A stretch of DNA of 5,505 nucleotides, from NCBI GenBank assembly GCA_016926235.1, contig JAFGOZ010000090.1:1-5505 (forward strand), in the 5' to 3' direction. The translations under genes were made by a program, and so were the position numbers. The notes below the pieces were generated by a model, which did not search any database, was not told where the DNA came from, and worked only from the letters and a program-made list of their open reading frames with translations. Shown here piece after piece: positions 1-5,403 of this stretch; the stretch's first letter is position 1, and every line of letters starts with the position of its first letter. The stretch is from Bacteroidales bacterium. GTDB taxonomy: Bacteria > Bacteroidota > Bacteroidia > Bacteroidales > UBA10428.

Positions 1-152
1 ACCAACTCTTGCTCCACATTAACCGGGTTAAAATCGATTTCGCGAGTACAGGAGAGGAGGAAAAGACAAAGTGGAATGATAATTTTTAATGTATGCAAAG
101 AAACTTTGAATTGGCCTAAGGCATACTTAGCTGCGTGGTAGGTTTTGTTCAT
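1..152 (-). CDS. DUF4249 family lipoprotein, N-terminal part only (cut by window edge)
   Basis: The frame opens with ATG at 152-150 and stays open to base 1, giving 50 complete codons. The N-terminus is basic and polar (MNKTYHAAKYALGQFK), followed by a hydrophobic stretch (residues 22-33) and a lipobox LLSC with the lipidated cysteine at residue 35. The next residues, TREIDFNPVNVEQEL, match the usual start of mature DUF4249 proteins, where a Cys is followed by an acidic EID-type segment and then a 'VEQ/ELVV' strand. DUF4249 proteins are outer-membrane lipoproteins commonly encoded just downstream of a TonB-dependent receptor, which is the position here. A signal peptide of 34 residues before the Cys is long; a TTG at residue 19 would give a more usual length, so the start is uncertain. 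The gene begins 98 bases after the receptor stop codon and may belong to the same operon or have its own promoter. No Shine-Dalgarno sequence is visible. Confidence 0.8.
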   Translation of the reverse strand, partial: MNKTYHAAKYALGQFKVSLHTLKIIIPLCLFLLSCTREIDFNPVNVEQEL

Positions 153-172
153 TATATTCGGGTTTGGTTTCG

Positions 173-225
173 ATAATATTTTGCAATAATAAAAAAAAAA
201 AACGATACAGCGCAAATAATATTAT
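173..225. repeat. AT-rich inverted repeat enclosing an A12/T12 homopolymer
   Basis: The arms are ATAATATTTTGC (173-184) and GCAAATAATATTAT (212-225). They pair over 12 bases with a two-base bulge in the second arm. The 27-base loop contains a run of twelve A on the plus strand (191-202), which is T12 in the transcript of the flanking genes. The repeat fills most of the gap between the receptor stop codon and the following DUF4249 start. No GC-rich stem precedes the T12 run, so it is not a standard intrinsic terminator. It could be a weak attenuator, a promoter spacer, or simply low-complexity DNA. Confidence 0.4.
184..216 (-). promoter_or_regulatory. possible Bacteroidota-type promoter before the downstream DUF4249 gene
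   Basis: Read on the minus strand, TTTG (216-213) matches the Bacteroidota -33 element. After a 21-base spacer comes TATTATTG (191-184), one mismatch from the -7 consensus TAnnTTTG. Transcription would start around 180-176 and leave a leader of about 25 nt before the ATG at 152. The spacing fits the 19-21 bases known for these promoters. However, the region is very AT-rich and the spacer is mostly a T12 run, so a chance match is quite possible. Confidence 0.25.
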
Positions 226-250
226 AATTTTTTTGTTGAGTAACTTAGCC

Positions 251-2602
251 TTAAAAACTAAAACTATAACTAATACTTGGTATAATAGGAAACAATGAGA
301 CAGAGATTACTTTTATTTCATTTGTTCCTGAATAATCACGTACATATCCGTAGGTTGAATTTTTTCGGTTATAAACATTGTATATGCTAAATTCAATCCA
401 ATGACTGAATTTTTTTCTACTCTTTAATTGTTTTTTAAAGCCAATGTCCAATTTATGAAAGGTTTTTAAACGAATACTATTCCGTTCAGAATTAATATAA
501 ATTGGCTGAACATTATAAACAAGTGCTTTTGAACTCAACATATCAAACTTACTTTGGGTATAAAGGGCAATTGGTAAAGTAAAAGGTTGACCCGACATGA
601 CATTAAAACTCAGATTTAATTCCCAATTATTTGGCAAACAATAATTACCCGCTACCACAAAATTATGAGGACGATCAAAGGTTGAATTAAACCAACTACC
701 ATTTTCGAACTCAGCAAATTGATTCTTGCTTTTCGATAAAGTATAACTTAACCAACCGGTTAATGCCCCCTCTTTTTTTTCGATCAATACCTCTAATCCA
801 TAGGCAATACCTTTACCATATGTAAGTATTTCATTGATGAATAAAGTTGATTCCAAATAGTTAGTTCTTGTAAAATTTGAAGAGCTGAATCCATCCCGGT
901 AACTAATCAAATGATCTGTTGTTTTAACGTATGCTTCACAACTGAACTCATAATCCAATTTGTCGAGTTTAAATGCATTATAATACCCAACAGACCATTG
1001 GCTAGCAACCATGGGCATTCTTATCGAGTCTGCTCCCAGCCACAAATCAACTGGCCTTCCTAACCCATTATTCGACAACAAATGCAAAGGCTGAGAACTT
1101 TTAGAATACGAAGATTTAATGGATGAAGAGCTAGACAATTCATACAATAAGTTAATTCTAGGTTCAAAAATTGGATAAGTGGTTTGATTGGTATGGTAAA
1201 TATTTTCACGAAATCCAAAACTTGCTCTAAGCTTCTTAAAAGAATAATTAACTGTTCCCCAAACAGCTCCATTAAGCATTAATAACTCGTTAATACGAGT
1301 TTGATTGTATTGTTCCAAAACATTTTCAAATCGCATTTCAGCCGGTTTAAGCCGAATCCTTTCTACCTGAAAACCAGCTAATATGTATGCTACTTCACTT
1401 ATTTTATAGCTTAAATTATTTGTTAAAAGAATATTTTCTAGTTTAGTAATAAAATGACTGTTTTCGGTATAGCTTGTATCTTTAATTATCTCTTTAGAGA
1501 TATCCTTGCCATAAGTAGAACACCCAATTGTTAGGTTATTTTCGAATTTTTCTTTTTTAACTTCCCACTCAAAGCCTGCAAGAAGATTATCGTAGCGATT
1601 CAAGTTACTTATCTCTTCTATTCCACTTTTCTGCTTGTATATGTCCATGAAATTGTCGCGACTATAATAATTAAAAAACTGTATTTCATTGAAAGGGGTG
1701 ATTTTCCAATTTGCTTGAAACGAAGCGTCGGTAAAATTAAAGGTCACATTACCTAAATCACTAACAAATGGCCTGGCAACTAAGTCGAGGTAGGTTCTTC
1801 GTAAACTGCCCATAATTACCAATTTATTTTTGATGATTGGAATAGATGCAACTAGTTTAGATGAGATCAAACCAACATCTCCATCCAAATGAATAGAATC
1901 CATATGTGGTGTTTTGGTCTCAATATCAATTATTGATGATATACGCCCCCCATAATTGGCGGGAAATCCGGATTTATAAACTTTAACATGGTCGACTAAC
2001 AGGGGGTTAATTGTCGAAACCATACTAAAAAAATGATTGGTTTGGTACATGGGAACTCCGTTGATCAAAAAAAGGTTCTGATCGGGGTTACCTCCTCTTA
2101 CCACAAGATTTGCTGATCCTTCTCCTGTTGTTTGCATTCCTGGAAGTAACGACAATGACTTAACTAAATCTTTCTCGCCTGCCATAACCGGAAGACTTAA
2201 GATAGTTTTTGAAGATAAAAGTTCAGTTCCAGTTTCCAAGGTATTGTACTTAAATATTCTATTTTCCATTACGTTCACTTCTTCTATCAAAACACTCTTT
2301 TCGAACGATTTAAGTGCAATAGAAATAGTTGTATCGTTCAGAATTACAAAGGTTTTAATTGACGACTGATAATCATCATGCGTAATTGCAAAACGATAAG
2401 TGCCATTGGGTAAAGCCATCTTCACCTGCCCCAATTCACTTGAATTAAAAACTTTTGAAACCTCTACAACTTTAACCTGTACATTGGGTAGGCTAAGTCC
2501 GGTTTCATTATCGGTAACTTGAAAATCAACCAGCGAAAAGTTGTTTTGAGCCGAAATGCAAAAGAATAGCGTAAGTAGGATTAGTGTCAAGAAGAATTTC
2601 AT
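251..2602 (-). CDS. TonB-dependent outer-membrane receptor (DUF4249-associated type)
   Basis: This is a 783-residue outer-membrane transporter, driven by TonB/ExbBD, of the Bacteroidota type with an N-terminal carboxypeptidase-regulatory-like domain. Residues 1-18 are a signal peptide ending ISA before Gln19. Residues 24-98 form the CarboxypepD_reg-like beta-sandwich (GLSLPNVQV, LPNGTYRFAI). LIEEVNV at 105-111 is a TonB-box-like stretch. The plug spans roughly 120-230 and includes LLPGMQTTGEGSANLVVRGG (152-171), NLFLINGVPMY (176-186) and SGFPANYGGRISSIIDI (211-227). The rest is the beta-barrel, with YGKGIAYGLEVLIEKKEG (595-612), FDRPHNF (642-648), YNVYNRKN (741-748) and a C-terminus LFPIIPSISYSFSF ending in Phe, as outer-membrane barrels do. 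These barrel motifs are typical of receptors paired with DUF4249 lipoproteins. Length is normal and I see no frameshift. It lies 15 bases after the 216-residue lipoprotein gene and is followed by a DUF4249 gene. The substrate cannot be read from the sequence. Confidence 0.95.
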   Translation of the reverse strand: MKFFLTLILLTLFFCISAQNNFSLVDFQVTDNETGLSLPNVQVKVVEVSKVFNSSELGQVKMALPNGTYRFAITHDDYQSSIKTFVILNDTTISIALKSFEKSVLIEEVNVMENRIFKYNTLETGTELLSSKTILSLPVMAGEKDLVKSLSLLPGMQTTGEGSANLVVRGGNPDQNLFLINGVPMYQTNHFFSMVSTINPLLVDHVKVYKSGFPANYGGRISSIIDIETKTPHMDSIHLDGDVGLISSKLVASIPIIKNKLVIMGSLRRTYLDLVARPFVSDLGNVTFNFTDASFQANWKITPFNEIQFFNYYSRDNFMDIYKQKSGIEEISNLNRYDNLLAGFEWEVKKEKFENNLTIGCSTYGKDISKEIIKDTSYTENSHFITKLENILLTNNLSYKISEVAYILAGFQVERIRLKPAEMRFENVLEQYNQTRINELLMLNGAVWGTVNYSFKKLRASFGFRENIYHTNQTTYPIFEPRINLLYELSSSSSIKSSYSKSSQPLHLLSNNGLGRPVDLWLGADSIRMPMVASQWSVGYYNAFKLDKLDYEFSCEAYVKTTDHLISYRDGFSSSNFTRTNYLESTLFINEILTYGKGIAYGLEVLIEKKEGALTGWLSYTLSKSKNQFAEFENGSWFNSTFDRPHNFVVAGNYCLPNNWELNLSFNVMSGQPFTLPIALYTQSKFDMLSSKALVYNVQPIYINSERNSIRLKTFHKLDIGFKKQLKSRKKFSHWIEFSIYNVYNRKNSTYGYVRDYSGTNEIKVISVSLFPIIPSISYSFSF

Positions 2603-2617
2603 TTTTTATATGCTTAT

Positions 2618-3268
2618 TTAGTTCCGGATGCGTACCATGGGGTGGTTGATCTTTTCTGCTTTAACACAAATAAACCCATGAACTGTTGTATCAGGAGCAA
2701 TTGTTTTATTTAACAGATCGTTTTGCGTAATATTTTTCAATGTTTTATGATTAACCCAAATGGTACGTGTACTATTTAACAAAGCCCAAGAAGTAATGAG
2801 CGCGCTTAGAATATTAAGCTCAAATGAATACGATGTGCCGATATATGCTCCTTGTTGAGATTCACGTTTTGTATATGAGGCCAACACAGCTGCTGGCACA
2901 TACAATAAATTTGGCCAAAATTTCTGTTTTAAACTTCTTCGATAATGATCTTGTTCAATCATTTGAACTGGCATAAAATCGTTAATCATTTCAATATTTT
3001 GGAAGGAAATAATAAAAGGTTTGTCGCTTTTGTTATCCACTTTAACAGGTATAAACACCAAGCTGTTTTTTGCTAGTCTGCGTTCTAGCGAGGGGTTGAT
3101 TGAACCTACAATGTCAATATTGGAACATTGTATGGTAAGTGCTTGGTTCTCGACTGCATTGATTGGCTCAAAACCTACATTGAATGATTCCACTTTACGA
3201 TAACCTGAAGCACAACCAGTTACCATAATCGCTAAAAAAATCGAATAGAAAATAAATTTATAATTCAT
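2618..3268 (-). CDS. uncharacterised lipoprotein between a DUF4249 gene and the receptor
   Basis: This is a 216-residue protein with a lipoprotein signal peptide: a short basic start (MNYK), a hydrophobic core, and lipobox VTGC with the cysteine at 19. The following residues (ASGYRK) carry no clear retention signal. Residues 69-93 (LVFIPVKVDNKSDKPFIISF and onward) look like beta strands of an Ig-like or transthyretin-like fold. LKQKFWPNLLYVPAAVLASY (113-132) and ILSALITSWALL (153-164) are hydrophobic and could be buried helices or membrane contacts. The end, TTVHGFICVKAEK, is again strand-like. From memory, this pattern (a 'V+N+SDKP' strand, then 'LKQ..WP.LLY', then a late 'G.I.VKA') occurs in uncharacterised Bacteroidota proteins, but I cannot name a family. 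The gene starts 10 bases after the upstream DUF4249 stop and ends 15 bases before the receptor ATG, so it is co-transcribed with both. An accessory role in the same outer-membrane complex is inferred from position only. Confidence 0.85.
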   Translation of the reverse strand: MNYKFIFYSIFLAIMVTGCASGYRKVESFNVGFEPINAVENQALTIQCSNIDIVGSINPSLERRLAKNSLVFIPVKVDNKSDKPFIISFQNIEMINDFMPVQMIEQDHYRRSLKQKFWPNLLYVPAAVLASYTKRESQQGAYIGTSYSFELNILSALITSWALLNSTRTIWVNHKTLKNITQNDLLNKTIAPDTTVHGFICVKAEKINHPMVRIRN

Positions 3269-3278
3269 TTGATATTGA

Positions 3279-4280
3279 TTAATAATGTTTCACATTTTCA
3301 CTAACATCGAAATAAACGGAGTCGAAACCATAACTGCCAAACACGCCATAGCCTCCCTCGATGTTTGTATAAGAAGGCATTATCCATGAGAATGATAAAA
3401 GGCTATCCTCCCCATAATTCCCTCTTTCTTGGTACTTTGCAAGCATGTTGAGGTAGTTGGAATAATTTTCATCAACTGTAAGCAGGTAGTAAGTAATATT
3501 TTTATAAATTATCCCATTGGGCTTCCAAATTGCACCATTTTTAAATTCAACCGCAAATCCCTCAAAGATGTAATCCGAAATCTCCATATTTTGCTCATGT
3601 TCAATAATAGAATAATGAGCGTCTGCTTCAATAATTCTAAAACCTTTACTTTGATAATATACTGAATCGGTTACCCGATAATGAAAACCGCGGTAGCCAG
3701 TTGATTCATTAAGTGTTGGCTCAAGTTCGTATATTATTCCTCCAGTTTTGTATCCAAAATAATTCTTTTCATTTATATTACATGATGGTTCCCAAAAACC
3801 ATTAAAAAAATAAGAAAAAAATGTACCCCCAAGCGGAATATCAATTATTCCGTAGTTTATGGTAGGTGTTTCTTCCCATTGGCAAAATTTATCAGGAACA
3901 TGGGTCTTTGCTATTGTTTTTGTGTATCCTTCTATCTCAACTGTAAGATGATACGTTTTCCCTTTTCTTATAGGAAAATCATGTTGCGAACAGGCATAAA
4001 CGGCTGGTTTAACCTCAATCTGTTTCAGAATAAATTGATCTGTTTCACTAGCCAATACTACCTTGCCTGTTGGAATAACTACCGATGTATCAAATAATTG
4101 TATAAAATCACTGTTCGTTTCAAATAATGTAACATATATGCTGTCGGTTTGTGGTGAAATAACAGAATAAACAACAATTTTTTTTGAAAAACCTGAGGAA
4201 TCTATTTCAATAATATCTTCACGATAGCAGGCACTAAACATTAAAACAGCAATGATCAAATAAAAACTATATTTTCCCAT
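3279..4280 (-). CDS. DUF4249 family outer-membrane lipoprotein
   Basis: This is a 333-residue protein. Residues 1-17 are a lipoprotein signal peptide with lipobox FSAC (Cys18). Family hallmarks follow in order: an acidic EDIIEID segment; the strand KKIVVYSVISPQTDSIYVTL (33-52); a Gly-Lys-Thr-Tyr segment PIRKGKTYHLTVEIEGYTKT (103-122) leading to THVP (126-129); and the C-terminal IEGGYGVFGSYGFDSVYFDV (307-326), which corresponds to the conserved 'I.NG.GIFG.Y' ending of the family. Length is typical. The family has no known enzymatic activity. Because its genes sit beside TonB-dependent receptors, its members are thought to be surface-exposed receptor partners, comparable in role but not in fold to SusD. 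Here it is the first gene of a tight cluster (10 bases to the next start), placed before the receptor rather than after it. The start codon has no Shine-Dalgarno sequence, and no other ATG would preserve the signal peptide. Confidence 0.9.
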   Translation of the reverse strand: MGKYSFYLIIAVLMFSACYREDIIEIDSSGFSKKIVVYSVISPQTDSIYVTLFETNSDFIQLFDTSVVIPTGKVVLASETDQFILKQIEVKPAVYACSQHDFPIRKGKTYHLTVEIEGYTKTIAKTHVPDKFCQWEETPTINYGIIDIPLGGTFFSYFFNGFWEPSCNINEKNYFGYKTGGIIYELEPTLNESTGYRGFHYRVTDSVYYQSKGFRIIEADAHYSIIEHEQNMEISDYIFEGFAVEFKNGAIWKPNGIIYKNITYYLLTVDENYSNYLNMLAKYQERGNYGEDSLLSFSWIMPSYTNIEGGYGVFGSYGFDSVYFDVSENVKHY

Positions 4281-4302
4281 ACAAACTTATTAACTATAAA
4301 CA

Positions 4303-4328
4303 GGGCGGGGATATTTTTTATCCCGCCC
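4303..4328 (-). terminator. GC-rich hairpin, probable terminator or attenuator after the first lipoprotein gene
   Basis: GGGCGGG (4303-4309) pairs perfectly with CCCGCCC (4322-4328). ATA (4311-4313) then pairs with TAT (4319-4321) around a five-base loop, leaving G4310 bulged. The stem stands out in otherwise AT-rich DNA and begins 10 bases after the stop codon of the 300-residue lipoprotein gene. On the minus strand it is followed by TGTTTATAGTTAATAAG, a weak U-rich tail. On the plus strand the tail is AATTTTAATTTTAAT. The best reading is a terminator for the 5241-4339 gene. The poor U-tract and the DUF4249 start only 22 bases beyond the hairpin leave room for partial read-through. Confidence 0.7.
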
Positions 4329-4338
4329 AATTTTAATT

Positions 4339-5241
4339 TTAATCTGAGTTGCTGCAAATTACATACGGTATATATGAAAACGATACGCTATTAGAGTTTG
4401 TATCGCCCTCTTTTTGAATAGAAGCAGACACCTCAACATTCTTTGCACAACAATGGCCACCTTTCCATCCCTTACTATAAATTCGATATTGATGCTCTTT
4501 ACAGTTTGATTTTGAACCACTATAGGTTAGATGTACATAATCCCTGTTAGTATCCGAGTCTTTGTATGAAACCCAATCACCACTTATGCTCATGTAACAA
4601 TATGCCATTGTTGGCCTGGTGTTAGTTGAACTATTTTCATACATATCAACTTCAATTGTACTGGTGTGTTTCCAAAACCAAACTTCAACCCACAACTCAC
4701 ATTCTGCAGTATATAAACTATCATATTCGTCATATAATATTGCTTTGTATGATGATTTAAGATTGGGGGAAAGATCAAATCTTATCAGATGCTCCGACTC
4801 CATATCAGGATTCTTTTTTATTGCATTAACTAAACGTTTATCTCCATTAGTTATTACATATTCCATGCTTTTTGTAATAAAACTCAAGGTGTCTCCAATA
4901 GAAATCAAACCATCTTCATTTAACAAGGCTGCGAAAGCAGCGTCATGAATGTTGTCGGGAGTAAGCGATAATTCATCGCTAACGTATTCACCACATTCTT
5001 CCATCTCTTTTAGTTTAAAATAAAGCGAATTGAAAAATTTGTTTTCAACAAGCCAGTTCTCAATATCTTCGTTATCCATTGGATTTAATAAATCCATTGT
5101 TTCATAAAAAACATCAGAATTCTTAAAATAAATCACCCCATCTTCAATTGTAAATCCAGAATCCGTGGGCTTCAAATCTTCTTTATTACAACTTGTAATA
5201 AGTATAATAAAGGTAGCTAAGAATATAAAATTCAATTTCAT
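4339..5241 (-). CDS. uncharacterised cysteine-containing lipoprotein
   Basis: This is a 300-residue protein. Residues 1-17 are a lipoprotein signal peptide with lipobox ITSC (Cys18), followed by NKEDLKPTDSGF. The N-terminal half is acidic and contains AALLNEDGLISIGDTLSFI (104-122). This resembles a 'LNEDG.I.IGD..' motif that I associate with several uncharacterised Bacteroidota lipoproteins, though I cannot assign a Pfam family with confidence. The C-terminal half (about 160-300) appears beta-rich (LWVEVWFWKHTSTIEVDMYE, HQYRIYSKGWKGGHCCAKNV). It holds Cys181, 205, 247, 264, 265 and 296; with Cys83 that makes seven cysteines besides the lipidated one. The odd number and the CC pair suggest disulfides or a metal site, but no recognised binding motif is visible. 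The gene is separated from the DUF4249-receptor cluster by a hairpin, so a functional link to uptake is uncertain. No Shine-Dalgarno sequence precedes the ATG; a GGGAGG lies about 30 bases upstream, too far to serve. Confidence 0.85.
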   Translation of the reverse strand: MKLNFIFLATFIILITSCNKEDLKPTDSGFTIEDGVIYFKNSDVFYETMDLLNPMDNEDIENWLVENKFFNSLYFKLKEMEECGEYVSDELSLTPDNIHDAAFAALLNEDGLISIGDTLSFITKSMEYVITNGDKRLVNAIKKNPDMESEHLIRFDLSPNLKSSYKAILYDEYDSLYTAECELWVEVWFWKHTSTIEVDMYENSSTNTRPTMAYCYMSISGDWVSYKDSDTNRDYVHLTYSGSKSNCKEHQYRIYSKGWKGGHCCAKNVEVSASIQKEGDTNSNSVSFSYIPYVICSNSD

Positions 5242-5260
5242 AATGCTTACTTTTGCAAAC

Positions 5261-5278
5261 TGGGAGTTGCACCTCCCA
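5261..5278. repeat. short GC-rich hairpin just upstream of the 300-residue lipoprotein gene
   Basis: TGGGAG (5261-5266) and CTCCCA (5273-5278) form a perfect six-pair stem with a six-base loop. As minus-strand RNA it would sit in the leader about 20 bases before the ATG at 5241, where it could influence translation. As plus-strand RNA it would be the first hairpin of the proposed small RNA. The stem is equally stable on both strands, so it gives no information on direction. Confidence 0.5.
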
Positions 5279-5285
5279 ATCCATG

Positions 5286-5301
5286 TTAATACTTGTATTA
5301 A
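5286..5301. repeat. 16-bp near-perfect palindrome, operator-like
   Basis: TTAATAC (5286-5292) and GTATTAA (5295-5301) are perfect inverted repeats separated by TT. The site is centred about 52 bases upstream of the lipoprotein start at 5241. Its size and symmetry would suit a dimeric transcription factor, but no regulator gene is in the window and AT-rich palindromes of this length also arise by chance. Confidence 0.35.
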
Positions 5302-5314
5302 TATTGTGAATTTT

Positions 5315-5350
5315 AGGCAATACTGTTTCTCGGAATGGTGTTGCCTTTTT
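5315..5350 (+). terminator. plus-strand intrinsic terminator-like hairpin
   Basis: Bases 5315-5328 pair with 5333-5346 without interruption: ten Watson-Crick and four G-T pairs, closed by the four-base loop CTCG (5329-5332) and followed by TTTTT (5346-5350). The outer six pairs are AGGCAA/TTGCCT. The G-T wobbles pair only in plus-strand RNA; in minus-strand RNA they become A-C mismatches, and no U-run follows there. The direction is therefore plus, although no plus-strand gene precedes it. It would end either a small RNA starting near 5260 or antisense transcription from the region of the minus-strand lipoprotein gene. Confidence 0.5.
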
Positions 5351-5353
5351 GTT

Positions 5354-5403
5354 GCCCATTAACGTTTGCGTCCCCTTGTGCATACACAACGGCCAACAAT
5401 GGC
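5354..5403. repeat. imperfect palindrome of about 50 bp, attC-like in outline
   Basis: The outer arms are GCCCATT (5354-5360) and AATGGC (5398-5403), pairing with one bulged C. Middle arms GTTTGCG (5364-5370) and GGCCAAC (5391-5397) pair at five of seven positions. Inner arms TTGTG (5376-5380) and CACAA (5385-5389) are perfect around the loop CATA. A long interrupted stem with bulges resembles an integron attC site in general layout, but the canonical RYYYAAC and GTTRRRY boxes are not both present. The segment is noticeably richer in GC than the surrounding DNA. A dispersed Bacteroidota intergenic repeat is an equally good reading. Confidence 0.35.

Larger units (their letters stand above)
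5260..5350 (+). ncRNA. candidate plus-strand small RNA, about 90 nt
   Basis: Read on the plus strand, TACTTTTG (5248-5255) matches the Bacteroidota -7 element TAnnTTTG at all six defined positions. Initiation would fall near 5259-5262. The RNA would then hold the hairpin 5261-5278, the palindrome 5286-5301, and a terminator-like stem 5315-5346 running into T5 (5346-5350). No open frame with a plausible start fits inside. It would be divergent from the lipoprotein gene at 5241. Against it, no TTTG -33 element lies 19-21 bases upstream of the -7 box, and the palindrome and first hairpin could equally be DNA operators. The outline is inferred from structure only. Confidence 0.25.

Noticed and set aside
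191..202. T12 run on the minus strand as an intrinsic terminator for the receptor gene
   Set aside because: No GC-rich stem precedes it directly, and the only inverted repeat there encloses the run in its loop rather than preceding it.
1060..1272. 70-codon minus-strand frame inside the receptor gene
   Set aside because: It sits in a different frame of the receptor coding sequence, whose barrel motifs are continuous across it.
4619..4948. 109-codon plus-strand frame
   Set aside because: It lies entirely antisense to the 300-residue lipoprotein gene and has no recognisable features. It is a shadow frame.
5165..5362. 65-codon plus-strand frame over the lipoprotein start and the upstream hairpins
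   Set aside because: It is antisense to the signal peptide region and crosses the terminator-like stem. Its composition does not look like a real protein.
5186..5389. 67-codon minus-strand frame starting MCMHKGTQTLMGNKK
   Set aside because: It overlaps the start of the well-supported lipoprotein gene in another frame, spans both the hairpins and the palindrome, and shows no domain or signal peptide.
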